Source: Dipteris shenzhenensis (Eukaryota; Polypodiophyta; Polypodiopsida; Gleicheniales). Taken from it: 64,000 nt of DNA. The position numbers and the translations under genes are program-made. The stretch is taken from the NCBI GenBank assembly GCA_047967505.1, contig CM106540.1, one strand, 5' to 3'. The notes below the pieces were generated by a model. The model searched no databases. It worked only from the letters and a program-made list of their open reading frames with translations, and was not told the DNA's origin. This document shows positions 43,370 to 56,390 of the stretch, one piece after another (within the stretch, counting starts at the first letter, position 1; each line of letters begins with the position of its first letter).

Positions 43370-44747
43370 AAAACAAGCGACAAGCAACATCAAGAGACAT
43401 TCGCCTACTAGGATCTTCCTTAAGCATGACTGTTGAGATGTGCTTAATTAGCCTAATATTAGTTGCCCAGTGACTGTGCGGTGGCAAAACCTTAAACTAT
43501 GGCATGTTGTCATGTACATAGTAACTACATTTGCAAAGCCCTGATAGTATCTAGCCTAGTGAATATACATATGTCGTAGTTGTCCAAGGTCTTTTGGTTT
43601 CACCGTCGAATACTTCAGGTGCCAACCATTGTTTATCAGCAATTTTTTTTCTGTCCATCTGCATTCTTTTGTTATACTCAGAATCTGTTTCTTTTGGCTG
43701 CCTAGGCAACAAGTTTCCTTTAAATATTCTCCCACATGTCGTGTGGCCCCAATTGCAACCCGCACCTATCCCTTGGTTGTACAATCTAGAAAAACATTCC
43801 TACTATGCAAATCATTATGGATCCAACCCTACTCATGCAAAGAATGCAATCCTAGGCAAAGAGCATAGGCAAGCTCTGGTGCATTTAAGTCACAATTTGT
43901 TGAAGCCTATCAGAGTGTGGTTGGTTTACAACTGAGCCTTTACGCACCATGTAAAGTAACTCATATAATGTGCCTCCATTAAAATAAGACATAAATACCC
44001 AATGTTGACCCATCATCAGAGCAAGTACTCGTACCAACACGCTGTGTTTCAGTTGCATAGATGCTTCCTTCAAAGATTTTGTGAACTTCATTTCTGCAGT
44101 GTCCTTAAAAGATTTGGTTGCAAAAAACTTGTCTGGATCTAGACCTGCAACTCCTTGTATCCTAGCCAAAAAAATATCACCCTTAGTCCCAAAACCAATC
44201 TTTTTATCAATAAGGACCTCATATATGTCTTGTGGTAACCAAACGACGTAGCTACTTGAGAACATCGTATTGACAGAAGCTGCACTCAACCTGGCACCTA
44301 TATCCATCGACACATCTGGCTCTATACATGCTCCTATTGGTTCATTTTTCTACTTGGCCAATGCAATTAGCTTAGTTTCAGTTGTCCGTGCCTCTCGCTT
44401 TACCCATGTCTCCTCCCGAATTTCTAGCTTTTCAGTTGAAACTGTAATGCTACTGGAAAATTCAGCATGGCACTTATTGTTTCCTATAATTGTCATGATT
44501 TGCCTGCGTATCTCCGATGACCACACATCATGCACTATATTTCCTAGTTGAGCACCGATGTGGACAACACATCCTCTCGGTTGCAAATTTTTTCCACGAT
44601 GACTTTCTTGAAGGCTTCTAATAATTTGTCATCGAGACCAATCCTTTGAATCATGCTTGCATCCATTTCTGAAATGGCTAGGATCACCTCCCATTGTATA
44701 TAGCTATATAATTTTTTCCATTCTCTTGTTTCATTCCCATTCCCCAC
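43370..44747 (-). pseudogene. Protein-kinase-like gene, decayed
   Basis: The minus strand shows kinase subdomains in order. The glycine-rich loop is IGFGTKGDIFLAR, the ATP-site lysine region FFATKSF, and the helix-C glutamate region SLKEASMQL (44.0-44.2 kb). Next come the catalytic loop WIHNDLHSRNVFLD (about 43.83 kb), a DFG-position motif with Asp replaced (CNWG), and an APE-like WLAPEVFDGETKRPWTTTTY (43.6 kb). A C-lobe DPSRRMSLDVA lies near 43.4 kb. Frames before the kinase (44,350-44,747) may be its N-terminal part. Stops between the subdomains and frame changes show decay. The HRD Asp is kept (HND), but the DFG Asp is not. It is on the same strand as the Helitron remnant, so capture by that element is possible but unproven. 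Confidence 0.6.
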
Positions 44748-45122
44748 ACCTACACATAAATTGCATCATGAATAGAATACCTCAAAGATACGTTGAACAA
44801 GACTTTGAAACAAAGCAAATAAACCAGCCCCCTTATCGCTCACTCATTCACTACTTTTTAAAAAAATAGCAAATAGAATTCCACACTGCTCCCAGATAGA
44901 GCGTGACGGTTACGTAAATCAAATTATAGAACTTCCAAGAACAATATCCATAAAATAACGACATGGATCACAAAAAAACATAAAGGGATAAGGAGAAGGA
45001 AATATAAATTTTCCATATAAAATCAAAGCTAGGGGATGTAATGCCAAAAAAGCGTAGGAAATACCATTTAAGCTGAAAGAACATGATACTTTGCTTTAAA
45101 AAGGAAATATAGAAGTTGTACA

Positions 45123-45752
45123 TTAGTGTTGGAATCCTATTACTTTTGCATATTTCCCTTTGTGGTGAAACCTAAGTTTCTCCTTAGGCAGATGTGGCAC
45201 AAGTGCATTCTGAGCATTGGCATAATTGGACTCTCCCCAACCCATGCATTGATCACTGACATCTATAGTCTTCACAACACCTAAATAGCATATAACCACC
45301 ATTATGTCTATATGTTTCTTTGTCATGGGCCTATCCCAGTTCATGTTCCCACACTCAAACAAGATCCTCTCATCATGATCATCATACAGTAGGTGAGGAT
45401 AATCCTCAACTAGATACTTTGCAATATTATGGGCCACCCCCTCAAAAAATTGTAAGGCCTAGCAGATGCCCATTGCCCCAGGTGAGCATTGAGACAAGTC
45501 CCGTGTGGGGCCTTTCAAATCGTCCCAAGTTAGTGCATTATCTGAAGAGAGTTTTAATTTCTTTACATTGGGCTCATCATCCTGCACGGCCTCATTCAGG
45601 GGACTCTCTAGATGCATGGCTTGGAAACCTAGGACTAGTACACACTTAGTGCCATTGAAAAGCCTCAATTTATCCTTTGGTAAAATTGTAAAAAAGGTTT
45701 TGATGATGCACAAAGTAAGGAGCAAACTAGTCCAAATATGAATAACGCACAT
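45123..45752 (-). pseudogene. Unrecognised coding remnant with internal duplication
   Basis: Two minus-strand frames (45,459-45,752 and 45,123-45,437) share the motif LPK(D/E)KLR followed by V(L/I)GFQ, suggesting duplicated exons. Other text includes NALTWDDLKGPTRDLSQCSP and DERILFECGNMNWDRPMTKK. They could be upstream exons of the kinase-like gene, which lies on the same strand. No domain is recognised. Confidence 0.3.
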
Positions 45753-46194
45753 CTACCCATGTTACGCTTCCTAATTTGTAGATGGTAGCTATTGCATTTA
45801 AGTATGGCAATGTCTTTATGCCCCAAGGGACTTCATCACTGTAGAATGACAATATCTACTTTCTAGGTAGATACCGTAAGTGGGGAAAATCTTTGATGAT
45901 ATAGAGGGCCATCACAATAGCCGCACTTCGGCATTGTGCACCCACGGATCTCTGAATGAGACTTTGCGGCATTTCTTGATTTACCCCACGGAGCAAAGTA
46001 AACACAAATCAATATACAAATCAAAGTCTCAATCTCACACTAGACCATACGTTCTCCAACATCCTAGTAAATAAACATGCTAACTAGAACAACAGATGCG
46101 AATCCCGAGAGTACATCTAGTAAACTATTACAAGCAACCGGCCATTAATCATTGACAACTTCGACAAAGCAGACAGAACTAACATGCATTTTTT

Positions 46195-47130
46195 AATGAA
46201 CCATTTGGAAGAAAAGAACTATTGGTAATAGAACATTTTGACCTGTACTTGCAAATCTTATGTGCTATTTGAGGAAACCTTTATAGGAATACTCCAAGTA
46301 GATGAAGATACAAGCATCTTTTTACGTATTATTTAAGGTGTCATCAATGGTTTTTTCTAGGAATAACCCAAAGCAGATGAAGCTAACATGTATTCTTGAA
46401 TGAACCATTTGAAAGGAAAGAACAATTGAAAAGAGAACATATTGACTAATACCTGCAAACCCCATGTGCCATTTGAGCAAACCTTTCTAAAAATGTCCCA
46501 AAGCAGATGGAAGATACATGTATCTTCGTACGTGCTATTTAAGGAGACATCAATGGTTTTTGAGAACTCTATTTAGAAAAATGAGTATCTCATCACTTTT
46601 CAGCACCACTTGCCATAGCTTCTACTGAGACCTAAAAAGTATATTTTTCTACCACACATATTCCCTAATAAATGAATTCCATGTGCCATCTAAGCAAACC
46701 CTTTCGAAAATACCTAAAAGCAGATGGAACTAACACATATTTCTTAATGGATGATTTAAAAGAAGAAAATTTCTGGGAAGAAAACATACATACTCATTGG
46801 CCAGCACCTGCAAATCCCATGTGCCATTTGAACAAACCCTTGTAGGGCTACCCCAAAGCAGATGGAAGATGCAAGAATATTCTTACAAGAGACTTCAACA
46901 CAAAAACATCATACACCCTAACACATGAACCCCATGTGCCATTTGCGCAAATCTTTTTGGGAATACCCCAAAGTAGATGGAAGTAACACATATTATTTAA
47001 TGACCTATCTAAAAGAAAAGAAACACTGGGAAGACAACATGTACATTCATCGGCCAACACTTGTGAACCCCATGTGCTATTTGAGCAAACCGATACCCCA
47101 AAGTAGATGGTAGACACATGCATCTTGCAT
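46195..47130. repeat. Degenerate tandem array
   Basis: At least six diverged copies of a unit containing CCCCATGTGCCATTTGAGCA and CCCAAAGCAGATGGAAG occur at about 46,260, 46,465, 46,680, 46,815, 46,930 and 47,068. Spacing is irregular (115-215 bp). No coding content. Confidence 0.75.
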
Positions 47131-47439
47131 GTGTTGTCTCAAGAGATCTCAATATAAAAACATAAAAAAGAAAAAAATATATACATACACGCATTCGAGA
47201 TCACTATTTATGCACCAACCTTATTAACTAGCCTTTAAACTTGCTAACAAATTGCCTTTAGAGTTAACATGCTTGCTTAAATTAACATCAACCCATGTTT
47301 CACTAGAAAATCCCAAGGAAAACATTTGTTTTCAAAAAAGTCCTTTACAGAAAAAAACAAAAATATATTTGGACCTAGCAAAATCATATTTAACCCCACT
47401 ATAAATTAATCTAACCTTATTAGCACTGGCTTTCCTAAA

Positions 47440-47780
47440 GATAGTGCTTTAGGATTGAGTTGAGTGGGAGTTTTGTGAATATTCTTAGTTTTTAAGGAAT
47501 TCTAAAATTCTTAACCTCTACTTTTAGATGGCTATTGGCTTTTCAGCCTTTAGCTTGTGTGTGGCTATTGGATTTTTAGTTTTTAGCTTGTGTATGCTTT
47601 TTATTCCCCTCCAACATGGCTATAAATCAATTCAGGGGCTCCACTCTCCCTTCATGCTTGAGCTCTCCTTAGAACAATTGCCTTGGCTTCCTCTAGCTAC
47701 AAGTCTTCAAGTCAATTCAAGTTTTTCGATCGCTCATCCAGGTCTCACGTGTTTGTTTGTGAGCAAGGCACTAAAGCCGA
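47440..47780 (+). mobile_element. LTR-like sequence, plus orientation
   Basis: This matches the reverse complement of 52,190-52,560 over about 340 bp: ATAGTGCTTTAGGAT, GATGGCTATTGGCTTTTCA, then CTATAAATCAATT and ATCGCTCATCCAGGTCTCAC. A TATA box (CTATAAATC) followed by CTCCACTCTCCCT resembles the promoter and R region of an LTR. No internal retroelement genes are recognised next to it. Confidence 0.55.
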
Positions 47781-48458
47781 TTCGCCTATTAATTGTGTTG
47801 AAGCCGTTGCCTGGGAAAAAATTTTTCCATCTAGAAAACCGTTTGCTAAAAAAGCAAGTTTGCTTATTTAAAAAATCCATTTTCTTGTTGAAAGGGCTTT
47901 ATGCCAGCCAAATGAGCTTCATGCCTACCTAATGGGCTTTATGCCTGCTGGTGAAGAGATTGTCATCTCTGTTTATAAAAATAAAGCAAAAAAAACCTCT
48001 AGAAAGTTGACATTAAAACTTTCGAGGTATCATTCACAAAACCTTCAAGGAAAAATAACGCCGATTCACCTTTCAGTTTTAAAGTATAGTTTTTCTTTTT
48101 TGAAAAGGCAGTGGCTTTGCAATTAGTACGAGAGCATGCAAATAACTATAGAACCTTGGCAAAGCCTTTAGAATGGATATTGCGAGTCGTCAAAGCATTT
48201 CTTTTTTATTATTTCTTACTAAACAATGTATAGTGTCTAAAGACCATAAAACCCACAAGTTGGAGCCAATTGCTTTCATGCATACATGCACCCTTGTTAT
48301 TAAAAAGACTAATTAAATGTACAAAAACATGCTTTGCTCAAAATAGAAAGTCTTTTTATAGAGTACAAAGTATGGATTCAATTAATAACATTCATTTCAA
48401 TGCCTTGCTCTATGTTTTCCTTGGATGGTTGCAATTGACTCTGGAGTTGGCATTATTA

Positions 48459-48788
48459 TCAGTCCATTGCCAATTGCAACAACATATTGTATAGCCTTGT
48501 GCCTAGTATTTTGATTAAGGTGGGCATAATAGATTCCAATGTTTCATCACTCATACCAAAGTGAGTAAGGCACAGACTATTGGAAATGAGAAGCAAATCT
48601 TCTACTAGTCTGCATGACATCAATACTAAATTTAAGGAAACCGATTCGAGATATGAGGTGGACATGTCATCTTTACATATTTGAGTGATAGTTTTGATCA
48701 GGACTTGCCCAGTGCAATTGAATGTGTCCCCTTGTTCTGAAGTGAGTTTCCTACGAAGCATGAATTTATATGGGAGAAATTCATCCAT
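48459..48788 (-). other. Hypothetical 109-codon ORF, doubtful
   Basis: A minus-strand open frame (includes VLIKTITQICKDDMSTSYLE and MSDETLESIMPTLIKILGTR) looks protein-like in composition, with alternating hydrophobic and charged residues. No family is recognised and no flanking exons are evident. It could be a gene fragment carried by an element. Confidence 0.2.
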
Positions 48789-48799
48789 TCTAATTTAGT

Positions 48800-51700
48800 C
48801 AATGGATTTGGTCGAAATGATGTCTCTCCACAGCAACATGATTGAAAATCGAAAAGGCAAACATGCAGATCATGTCTTAGTAAGTTATCCATTCTACATG
48901 AATACATCTGGCATGAATCCTTACGTCCCGATCCATGGCAATGCTAGGGCAAGAACTTGCAGGTCGTGTCTTTCTGCCCTAGAGTAGGAGGGGGACACGA
49001 GTGTTGTGAAATCAACAATCCTTTCACTGTTGGCCATAGACATGGCCCACACATCCATCAAGCTAGTGCAAAATATCATGGAGATGGTCTCACTTCAATG
49101 AAAAGCTAGTATACAATCTCATGGTGGACATGATCTAAGTTCAATGCCAGAGGTTTTATAAGCTCTCAAAGGTTGTGTAGATGGACCCAAAAATGTAGCA
49201 TTGATTGCACTTTGCCAAGGTCACAAGCTCTGATAGGAGCCAAATGATGAAATTGCAATGTGACTTTGGTGTGTAAAATTGTACCCAAGGATGCCATTAT
49301 GTTTACAATTATTGGGTTTGAGTGGCTTCAATGTTGCTCCAACAATCCAAAGTGGTACAAGTGGCTCTACACAAAAGGTTAGCTCACACTTACAGAGCTT
49401 CCTTGCACTTACTCAGATTTAAGAAATGACTAAATCTAGTTGGGCAAGTAGCTCGCTCCATGCCAATGATACCAATTCAGCATTTTTGGCCTCTTGTGCA
49501 CAACCCTTGAGCTCTCACTCATAGAAAAGGTTAGTAGAAAACCTATTGTAAACCATGCACATACTATTTTTTTCACACTTAGTGTCAATAACAAGGGGCA
49601 TAATTGCCTGGGACCTATGAGCTTGTTTCACAATAGAGGGGTGGTTTGCAAATAACCTATACTTGAAAAGGCTAATTAACTAGCAACTGGTTTTTCTATT
49701 GGCTCTTACTCCAGAGCAAGGACCTGAGGAGCAATCAAGATTTTTGGTAGTGTGAATCGAGACACACTACCGATTGCCTTGCCACTGCTCTTCAACCACA
49801 CAAAGACTTAATATATATTATTGGTGTTAGAAGGGTAAATATAGGAAACTTCTTCTAAACTAGAAGAAGAGCTCAATATATTCATGTGTTATAACATGTA
49901 TTGAGGGAGACATCTTTACATCTTCATCTTCATCTTGTTTGGCTGCTGCTTCTTCTTCTTGTTTGCAATAACACCATGAAGCTCCTCCTCCTCTTACAAC
50001 TGGCCATGTCTGGCCTCTGCAACCACCCTCTTCCAAACAATCGGCCTCGCCACCGGCAACCAAGACTCGTTATCTCAGGAGAGTATTGGATAGCTTACTG
50101 TTTTCAAAAGTCTTAAATGGCTTGTTTTATAGGCTAGGCCATGGAACAACAATCCTTGCCATAAATGATACGTTTGATTGTCAGCTGCCTCGTTTTCTTA
50201 TCTTTGAAACATGCTAGTTCACCTTAAGGGGTTGGTTAGTGGATCTCACACGTTGAGAACTTGGGCAAGTCGCCTTTTGGGTCTTGCATACCCTTCAGTC
50301 TTGCCTAGCTACTATTATATTGATTTGTGACTGCTTTCTGATATGACTTGTTTTCAACTTGTGGAGCTGGATATCCTGTGGCCTCTATGTGTTTGACAGA
50401 GAAATATCGAAGTCAAGAGGCCAATTTATTACTCATGCTTGTGAAAGGGCATGGTGGAGTTACCCATATACCATATCTACGATGTTCTTGGCAGGTTTTA
50501 AACGGAGTGTTGTTTTACAAATAGTATCTGCTCATTGATAACATGCTACTCCAACATTGGTTCACACACACGTCTACAGATGTGACCCTGCAACATCATG
50601 GTTTCACTTTTGAGGGGGATTTTTGCCTTTGTTGATGGATTCCTTCTTTCTTTGTTGTGCATTGGAAACTGAGTGTTGTTTTGCATGTGTATTGGCTCAT
50701 GGATACCATCTTTTTCCCATATTGATTTGCAAATTTGTTTGTGGAGTTGAAGCAATACATGGAGGCAATTCCTTGTGACATCATGGTTTCAGTTTTCAAG
50801 GTGATCCTTGCCCTTGTTGATGATTCCCACTTGATCTTTGCTATGCGTTGAAGAGTTAGAGAGTGAAAGTGTAATCTCATATGCCAGTGTGAGAGGCGTA
50901 GCTTCCAATCGAGTGCTATCTTACGAGAGTATGGAATAGCTTATTGTTTTGAGAGAAGTCTGAATGGCTTGTTTTATAGACTAGGGCATTGTACAATCTA
51001 TGCCCCCGTTTTTGGGGGGATGTGGGAGCTAGAGAGGGAACCCTTTCCTTCATGGCAGGAGGCAAGGAAGCACCCTATTGAGGATCGAAACGCACGTCTT
51101 TTTACACACGCTCGGGATAGTCCATGAGAGGAACATGGAGGTGCTGTCCGTGTTCAGGGATATTGAAAGGTTGTGTATGGTCTCCATCGCCTGTTACAAG
51201 GTGATTGTTCGAAATGCCCGAACGCCCCATGAGGCGTCGTTCCACTTGATTACCTCTGCAAGCACCACCTAATAGTGAAGGAACGGAAATTTGTTCTCTT
51301 CCCTCTTCTAGGGACTCTCACAAGGTGGCGGGGACTCAAAAACGTATGACATTTTAGGTTTTGAATAGTAGCTTTTGGAAGGCACTGATATCGTATTTCG
51401 ACGTCATGAAAGTAAGCTCCTACCACATCTTGGCATTTGGCTGAGATAATGGAAATGCTTATGGTTTTGAAATAGAGTCTTCATGCTGCGGAAGATCAAT
51501 CTCAAAGCGTAGTGGAGGAAAATTATTGAAGCCATTACAATGACCCTTAAACAATTCATTCGCTCTATTCAGAAAGTGACCTACCTAGTACCTGCAGGAG
51601 TGGGCAGGCTTGCAAGCTGGTAAATCAGATCAGTGTTGCGGTGAATTTCACCGGATTGTCGGAAGGTCTGATCTATGCTAAGTAGGCTGGCCTTGATCCC

Positions 51701-52180
51701 ACTCTCGTTTTGAAGGCAGTATCAGGTGGAGCGGCAGGATCCAGTATTATGGAACTGTTTGGCACATGTTCTCTTGAGAATGATGGTCATATCTCGGAGT
51801 GGCTACAGCTGCTCTTTCACCGCCGCCGCTACTGTGTTGTGTTTATTAGTTTTGGCAACTTCTTAAGGTTTCTGTTGGAAATGCGAAGGCACTTGAGTTG
51901 GTGTCAAGATTTTTGCGGGCAATTTATTCATTTGCTTAGACGAAACTTGCTTTGCATTTGCAAATGCGAAGCCACTTGACTTGGTTCACTCTTTCTTAGA
52001 CGGAAGCTGCTTTGCATTTGGAGGGGTAGGAGTTACATTTTAGCTTCCGGTTATCTCCTTGTTTGCTTTCATCACACTTACTTTTGACAAAAAATGAGAA
52101 TTGATCTGATGGAGTAATAGACGTGGGGAAGGTTCTCACCTTGATTCCTCATTTGTGGGAGTCTTCTTGACAAAAACAAA
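48800..52180. other. Unassigned repeat-derived sequence
   Basis: No gene is supported. A diverged duplication links 50,071-50,150 and 50,920-51,000 (AATGGCTTGTTTTATAG). A tandem duplication of about 190 bp covers 50,510-50,850 (ACATCATGGTTTCA). It lies between the two inverted LTR-like sequences. Confidence 0.4.
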
Positions 52181-52189
52181 CACACGAAT

Positions 52190-52565
52190 TTGCTAGCGCC
52201 TTGCTCACAAACAAACATGTGAGACCTGGATGAGCGATCGGAAAGCTTGAAGTAACTTGAAGACTTGTAGCTAGAGGAAGCCAAGGCAATCTTCTAGGAA
52301 GAGCTCAAGCATGGAGGGAGAGTGGAGATCCCAAATTGATTTATAGGCATGTTGGAGGGGGGTAAAAAGCACACACAAGCTAAAAGTTGAAAAGCCAACA
52401 ACCACACACAAGCTGAAAGCTGAAAAGCCAACAACCATATAAAAGTTGAAAAGCCAATAGCCATCTAAAAGTAGTTAGAAATTCCTAATAAAAATTTCCA
52501 AAAAACTAAGAATAATCACAAAACTCCTACTCAAGTCCATCCTAAAGCACTATCTCTAGGAGAGC
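52190..52565 (-). mobile_element. LTR-like sequence, minus orientation
   Basis: Reverse-oriented partner of 47,440-47,780. On the minus strand it reads GATAGTGCTTTAGGATGG, then CCTATAAATCAATTTGG and ATCGCTCATCCAGGTCTCAC. A short internal segment (AAAGTTGAAAAGCCAA on the plus strand) is triplicated here, making this copy slightly longer. Opposite orientation rules out a simple single LTR element spanning 47.4-52.6 kb. Confidence 0.55.
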
Positions 52566-53720
52566 ACTGCTAATAAAAACAATCTTTTTCAACCTCCAAA
52601 ATCTTTTTTTTGCGCTCAAAGAAAGACATTTTATTCATAGAAAGAAATTTCAGCTAAGAGCTAGTAGCTATAGGCTCAACCAGAGCCGAGAAACCCTCAA
52701 CAAACATAGGCAAATGCTTGAGCCATGATTGGCCCACTAGCAGGTAGCTTGTCCTACAGTTGCATGTGGCTGAGGTTGTATGCACCAAGAGACTCGCTTG
52801 CCATCTAGATTATGAGATTGCATCGCATCTGGGCTTCTACCCTTTCTGCCCATCAATTTTACGCTGTGGCGGTTGTTGGAATCTCCAAAATCTTAAGCAA
52901 TTTGCAAAATTTCAAGAAAAAACCTTTAAACATTTGAAACTCCAAGTTTTTTGGAAATGCAGTCTGTGAAACCACTCGTCGCGCTTGGTATACACTGCCC
53001 TTGAACTTGCCGAATCACTTGAGAGATGGGTAAGTGTGCTTTAGGTTGAGTTCATACCAATTGGCACCCAGGGAACTTTGCTTAGGGGAGTCCATCTCAC
53101 TGTGTTGGTGTTCACACAACACGAGTAGCACCTCCTAACCCACCAACCTGGTTTTCTGCTATCAAGGACTGCCAAGGCCTCCAATTGGTATAGCTACTCT
53201 TGACCAACTCTTAGGGTTGAGGGGGAGGAGGGGGACCAGGGGGGAGCGGGACACCCTTTCCTTCCAAGGGACTAAAAAATGAATGGGTTCATTCCATATC
53301 AAAGGGCACCCTTATTGAAAGTCAAGCATCTGAGCAGTGTGGACCCAGTATTACATGCCGAGGGGACATGAAACCTATTGGTCACACTCTTGTTTTTTAC
53401 TCATGGGATCCATGGTTCTAGATTTGGGTGGGGATGGGACAGGACACAAAGATTTTGTCCACTTTACTTTTGCAAATTCAATGATAATTTGCAACGTGGC
53501 TTCTGCCTCCATCCACGCCCCTACTACCCAACTTTGGGCAGTCAGTGTGTACCCAATGTCACCCAATAATAGGTGCCCCTAACATTCAAAAAGTCATATT
53601 AATTAATTAGCTAGGGGAGAGTAGGAGAGGGGAGTGGTATGTGATCTCTGTGTGGTTCAAGCGGTTCGAGCATCTCTGTGCCAACTTCTTTGGACAGCAG
53701 AATGGATATTCTAAACCATG
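52566..53720. other. No supported gene
   Basis: No recognisable coding sequence. It includes the G-rich motif reported separately. Confidence 0.35.
53221..53250 (+). other. G-quadruplex-type G-run cluster
   Basis: Four G-runs (G5, G5, G6, G3) separated by 3-4 bases fit the usual intramolecular quadruplex pattern. No gene context explains it. Confidence 0.7.
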
Positions 53721-56390
53721 GGGACTGTTGTAAATAGTTTTAAACCATTTTATAGCAAGAATGAAAATACTAAATCATCTAAAATCAATTTCATAGATTT
53801 CGCGTATGGTCCCACAATAATCCAACTATGAAGAGAGAAGATTGGTATCCGAAGCACTTGCTCGGCTATCTTGTGTCAAGTTAGCCATGACTCCGCAATC
53901 ATATGTGACTCTCTTTAAATCGATGCATTCCACGTAAAAATGTCGTCCATATGACCATAATGCACTATACTTTTTGTACTACAAAAAAGCATCATTAAAA
54001 CAATGAGGATGCATCTATTTTATAGCGTATATTGCCACAAATAATTACTTAATTACATCAAGAGATAAGAAACTTACATTCATCATACATCTAGATGATA
54101 ACTCTCATTCGCGCTCGTTTATTATCTCTCCATCATGCTCGGCTTTACGTAGAGTCAGTTGTAGCCAATCAAATGACATCTGAGTGGGGAGAAGGGTGAC
54201 ATCCTATGGATATGGTTGCAATCGCCTATACATTACTTTGAATCTCCTCCCTGCATTTATTCTTTCTGCTTTGGCCGCTTCATATCTCTCAATTGAGGAT
54301 ATACAACTTATTGAATTTCTCCATTTGCTCTTCGCTCATCTTTCTTTCAATCCCTTTTACTTGGGGAACCTCGCCAACAATGCGATCATCATCCTTGTTA
54401 TGCCAAGCTTGCAGCATTTCAGGATCCATGGATGCAAGAAACTCCGTGATATATACTAATGACTCTTGCACAAGCCATCCCTCTGCCCTACAAATCCCTT
54501 CAAAGTTTTCATAAACCGCTCGAGAAAAAACATCCACCGACTATGAACGGTACCTACAATGGCCACCTCATCAACTATGTGTACAAGCAAGTGCACCTGA
54601 GTTTTCATAATGCTCAAGGGAAAGTGCTTCTCAAGCAAGCATACAGCTTTGATGGAGTCCACCCTAGCCTTCTCAATGCCAGATATGAAGATCTATTTTT
54701 GAGATATCCACCTATTTCACGTGCCCATGTAAGATATATTCATAATCAATCTACAGATTATTCAACTTAAATTGAAGAAAATGCAATCAATGCGAGTTTA
54801 TAGCAAGCATACCTCACAATACCACTGATCTTGAATATAGCATTTCCAACATCTTCTTGTAAGTACCCTTTCACTGTAATTGGGAGGATGAACTATCCAA
54901 GCAACAAAGAAGTCATGTCAATAATATAACATAATCATAATTACACTAGCGCATCACGATTATTGGTACACTAATCCTAGATATAGCTTAGAATACCTGT
55001 AAGACCTTGTTCCAATCATGGGACTTGAGCCCACTAAGCTTATTGTCCTTTGAAAATGCTCCTTTCAAGCAATGCATGTATCCTGTCCGTGTTCAAAAAG
55101 AGGCGATGTCTGCCTTGACCGCTGCCTGCTCTCTCTTGGAGAGGATCCATGTAGGACAACTTTACGAACACACACTTGGGGCCATAAACAAGCCATCCTA
55201 TTCATAGCGCGCAAGTCTTTTTGCACTCCTCTCGAGTCTTTGGAACCAACCAAGTGTGCCCAAATAGTAGCCCCCACATTCTTAAAGATATGCATGGGAT
55301 CCAAGAGATGATTGATTTGTAACTGCTGGCCCCAATAAGGAAGCTCATGAAAGATGGATAGCCTCTTCATACTAAGAGGAGGCTCCTCTCCATTCGCCCT
55401 CCAAGCCTGAATCCAATCACTTGCCTTCAAATATGGTGGCGGCGTATCAAGCTGGCCTCCACAAGCGAGATGGTCTAGCGGAAGGTATCGAGCATGACCT
55501 TCATAAATATTTTTCCTCATATGTTTGAAGTATTGTGCAAGTGCTTTCATCAAACCCGGCCCACAAACGGACAAGCATGGTACCCATTTGTAACAAGTCC
55601 TGCATGCATGCATGAATGTGTTAGTATAAAACATGCGTGTAAAAGAGAGTCATAAAAGCATGATCATATATTATACATGTAAAGACACAACCATGTACCT
55701 GCGCACTCTCCATATCCTAGGTAGTCATCCATGGTCCACATCAAGATTCCCCTGACCGAAATGTCTAGGAGCTCTGGAAATATCAAAGACCCACACTCCT
55801 CTCCATAACATTTGTAACTCCTCTATCAAAGGTGCCATGTACATGTCCATATTTTTGGCCTTGTACTTCCCTAGCACAAGCAGTGCAAGCATGAGGTATC
55901 CCTTCTTTATTGTTAGCCATGGTGGGATATCGTAATTCACCAAGACTATGGGCCATGTCAACTAAGATGTTGAGCGTAACCCGAAAGGGTTCAAGCCGTC
56001 CATGGCGAGCCCAAGTTGCATGGCCTTGCAAAGTCTAGCCATTGATTGTCTATGTGCTTCCAAGCTGCACAATCTATGGGAATCCTCAATGTGTCATCAG
56101 TGGACCGATGTGTAGTGCATGCCAAGTCATCAACTTTGCTATGGATTTGCATTGGAACATGTGTTGTATTCTAGCAATGATGGCAAAGTGTCTCAAGACC
56201 TTTACCGGGATCTACTCACCTTATAAGTGATCTCTATATCATTGTTCCCCACACTCTGAACAACTAGCCAAATCTCCATGCTCATGACGAAAGAGAATAC
56301 AATCATTACAATAAGCATGGATGGTATCATAATCTATACCCACCGTTATTAGCATCTTCTTCGCTTTGGGACTTTTTAATCTAAACACGC
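53720..56390 (-). pseudogene. CACTA TNP2-like transposase, minus-strand copy, decayed
   Basis: Minus-strand TNP2 blocks in order begin with GIDYDTIHAYCNDCILFRHE and CSECGEQ (56.25-56.33 kb), then LGLAMDGLNPFGLRSTS (56.0 kb), then MTWPIVLVNYDIPPWLTIKK and MDMYMAPLIEELQMLWRGV (55.8-55.95 kb). Next are WIQAWRANGEEPPLSMKRLS and INHLLDPMHIFKNVGATIW (55.3-55.4 kb). A DUF4218-like part follows with HIVDEVAIVGTVHSRWMFFL, then EGWLVQESLVYITEFLASMD (54.4-54.65 kb). A DUF4216-like trace lies near 53.72-53.76 kb. Stops and frame changes are frequent. It differs in sequence from the 18.7-22.6 kb copy and lacks the subterminal CATCTATAGATGC words, so it is another CACTA family or a more decayed copy. Confidence 0.82.

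Noticed and set aside
49860-50116. Short Leu-rich and Glu/Gly-rich frames on both strands
   Set aside because: They come from a CTT/CTC-biased stretch; no domain and no supporting exons.
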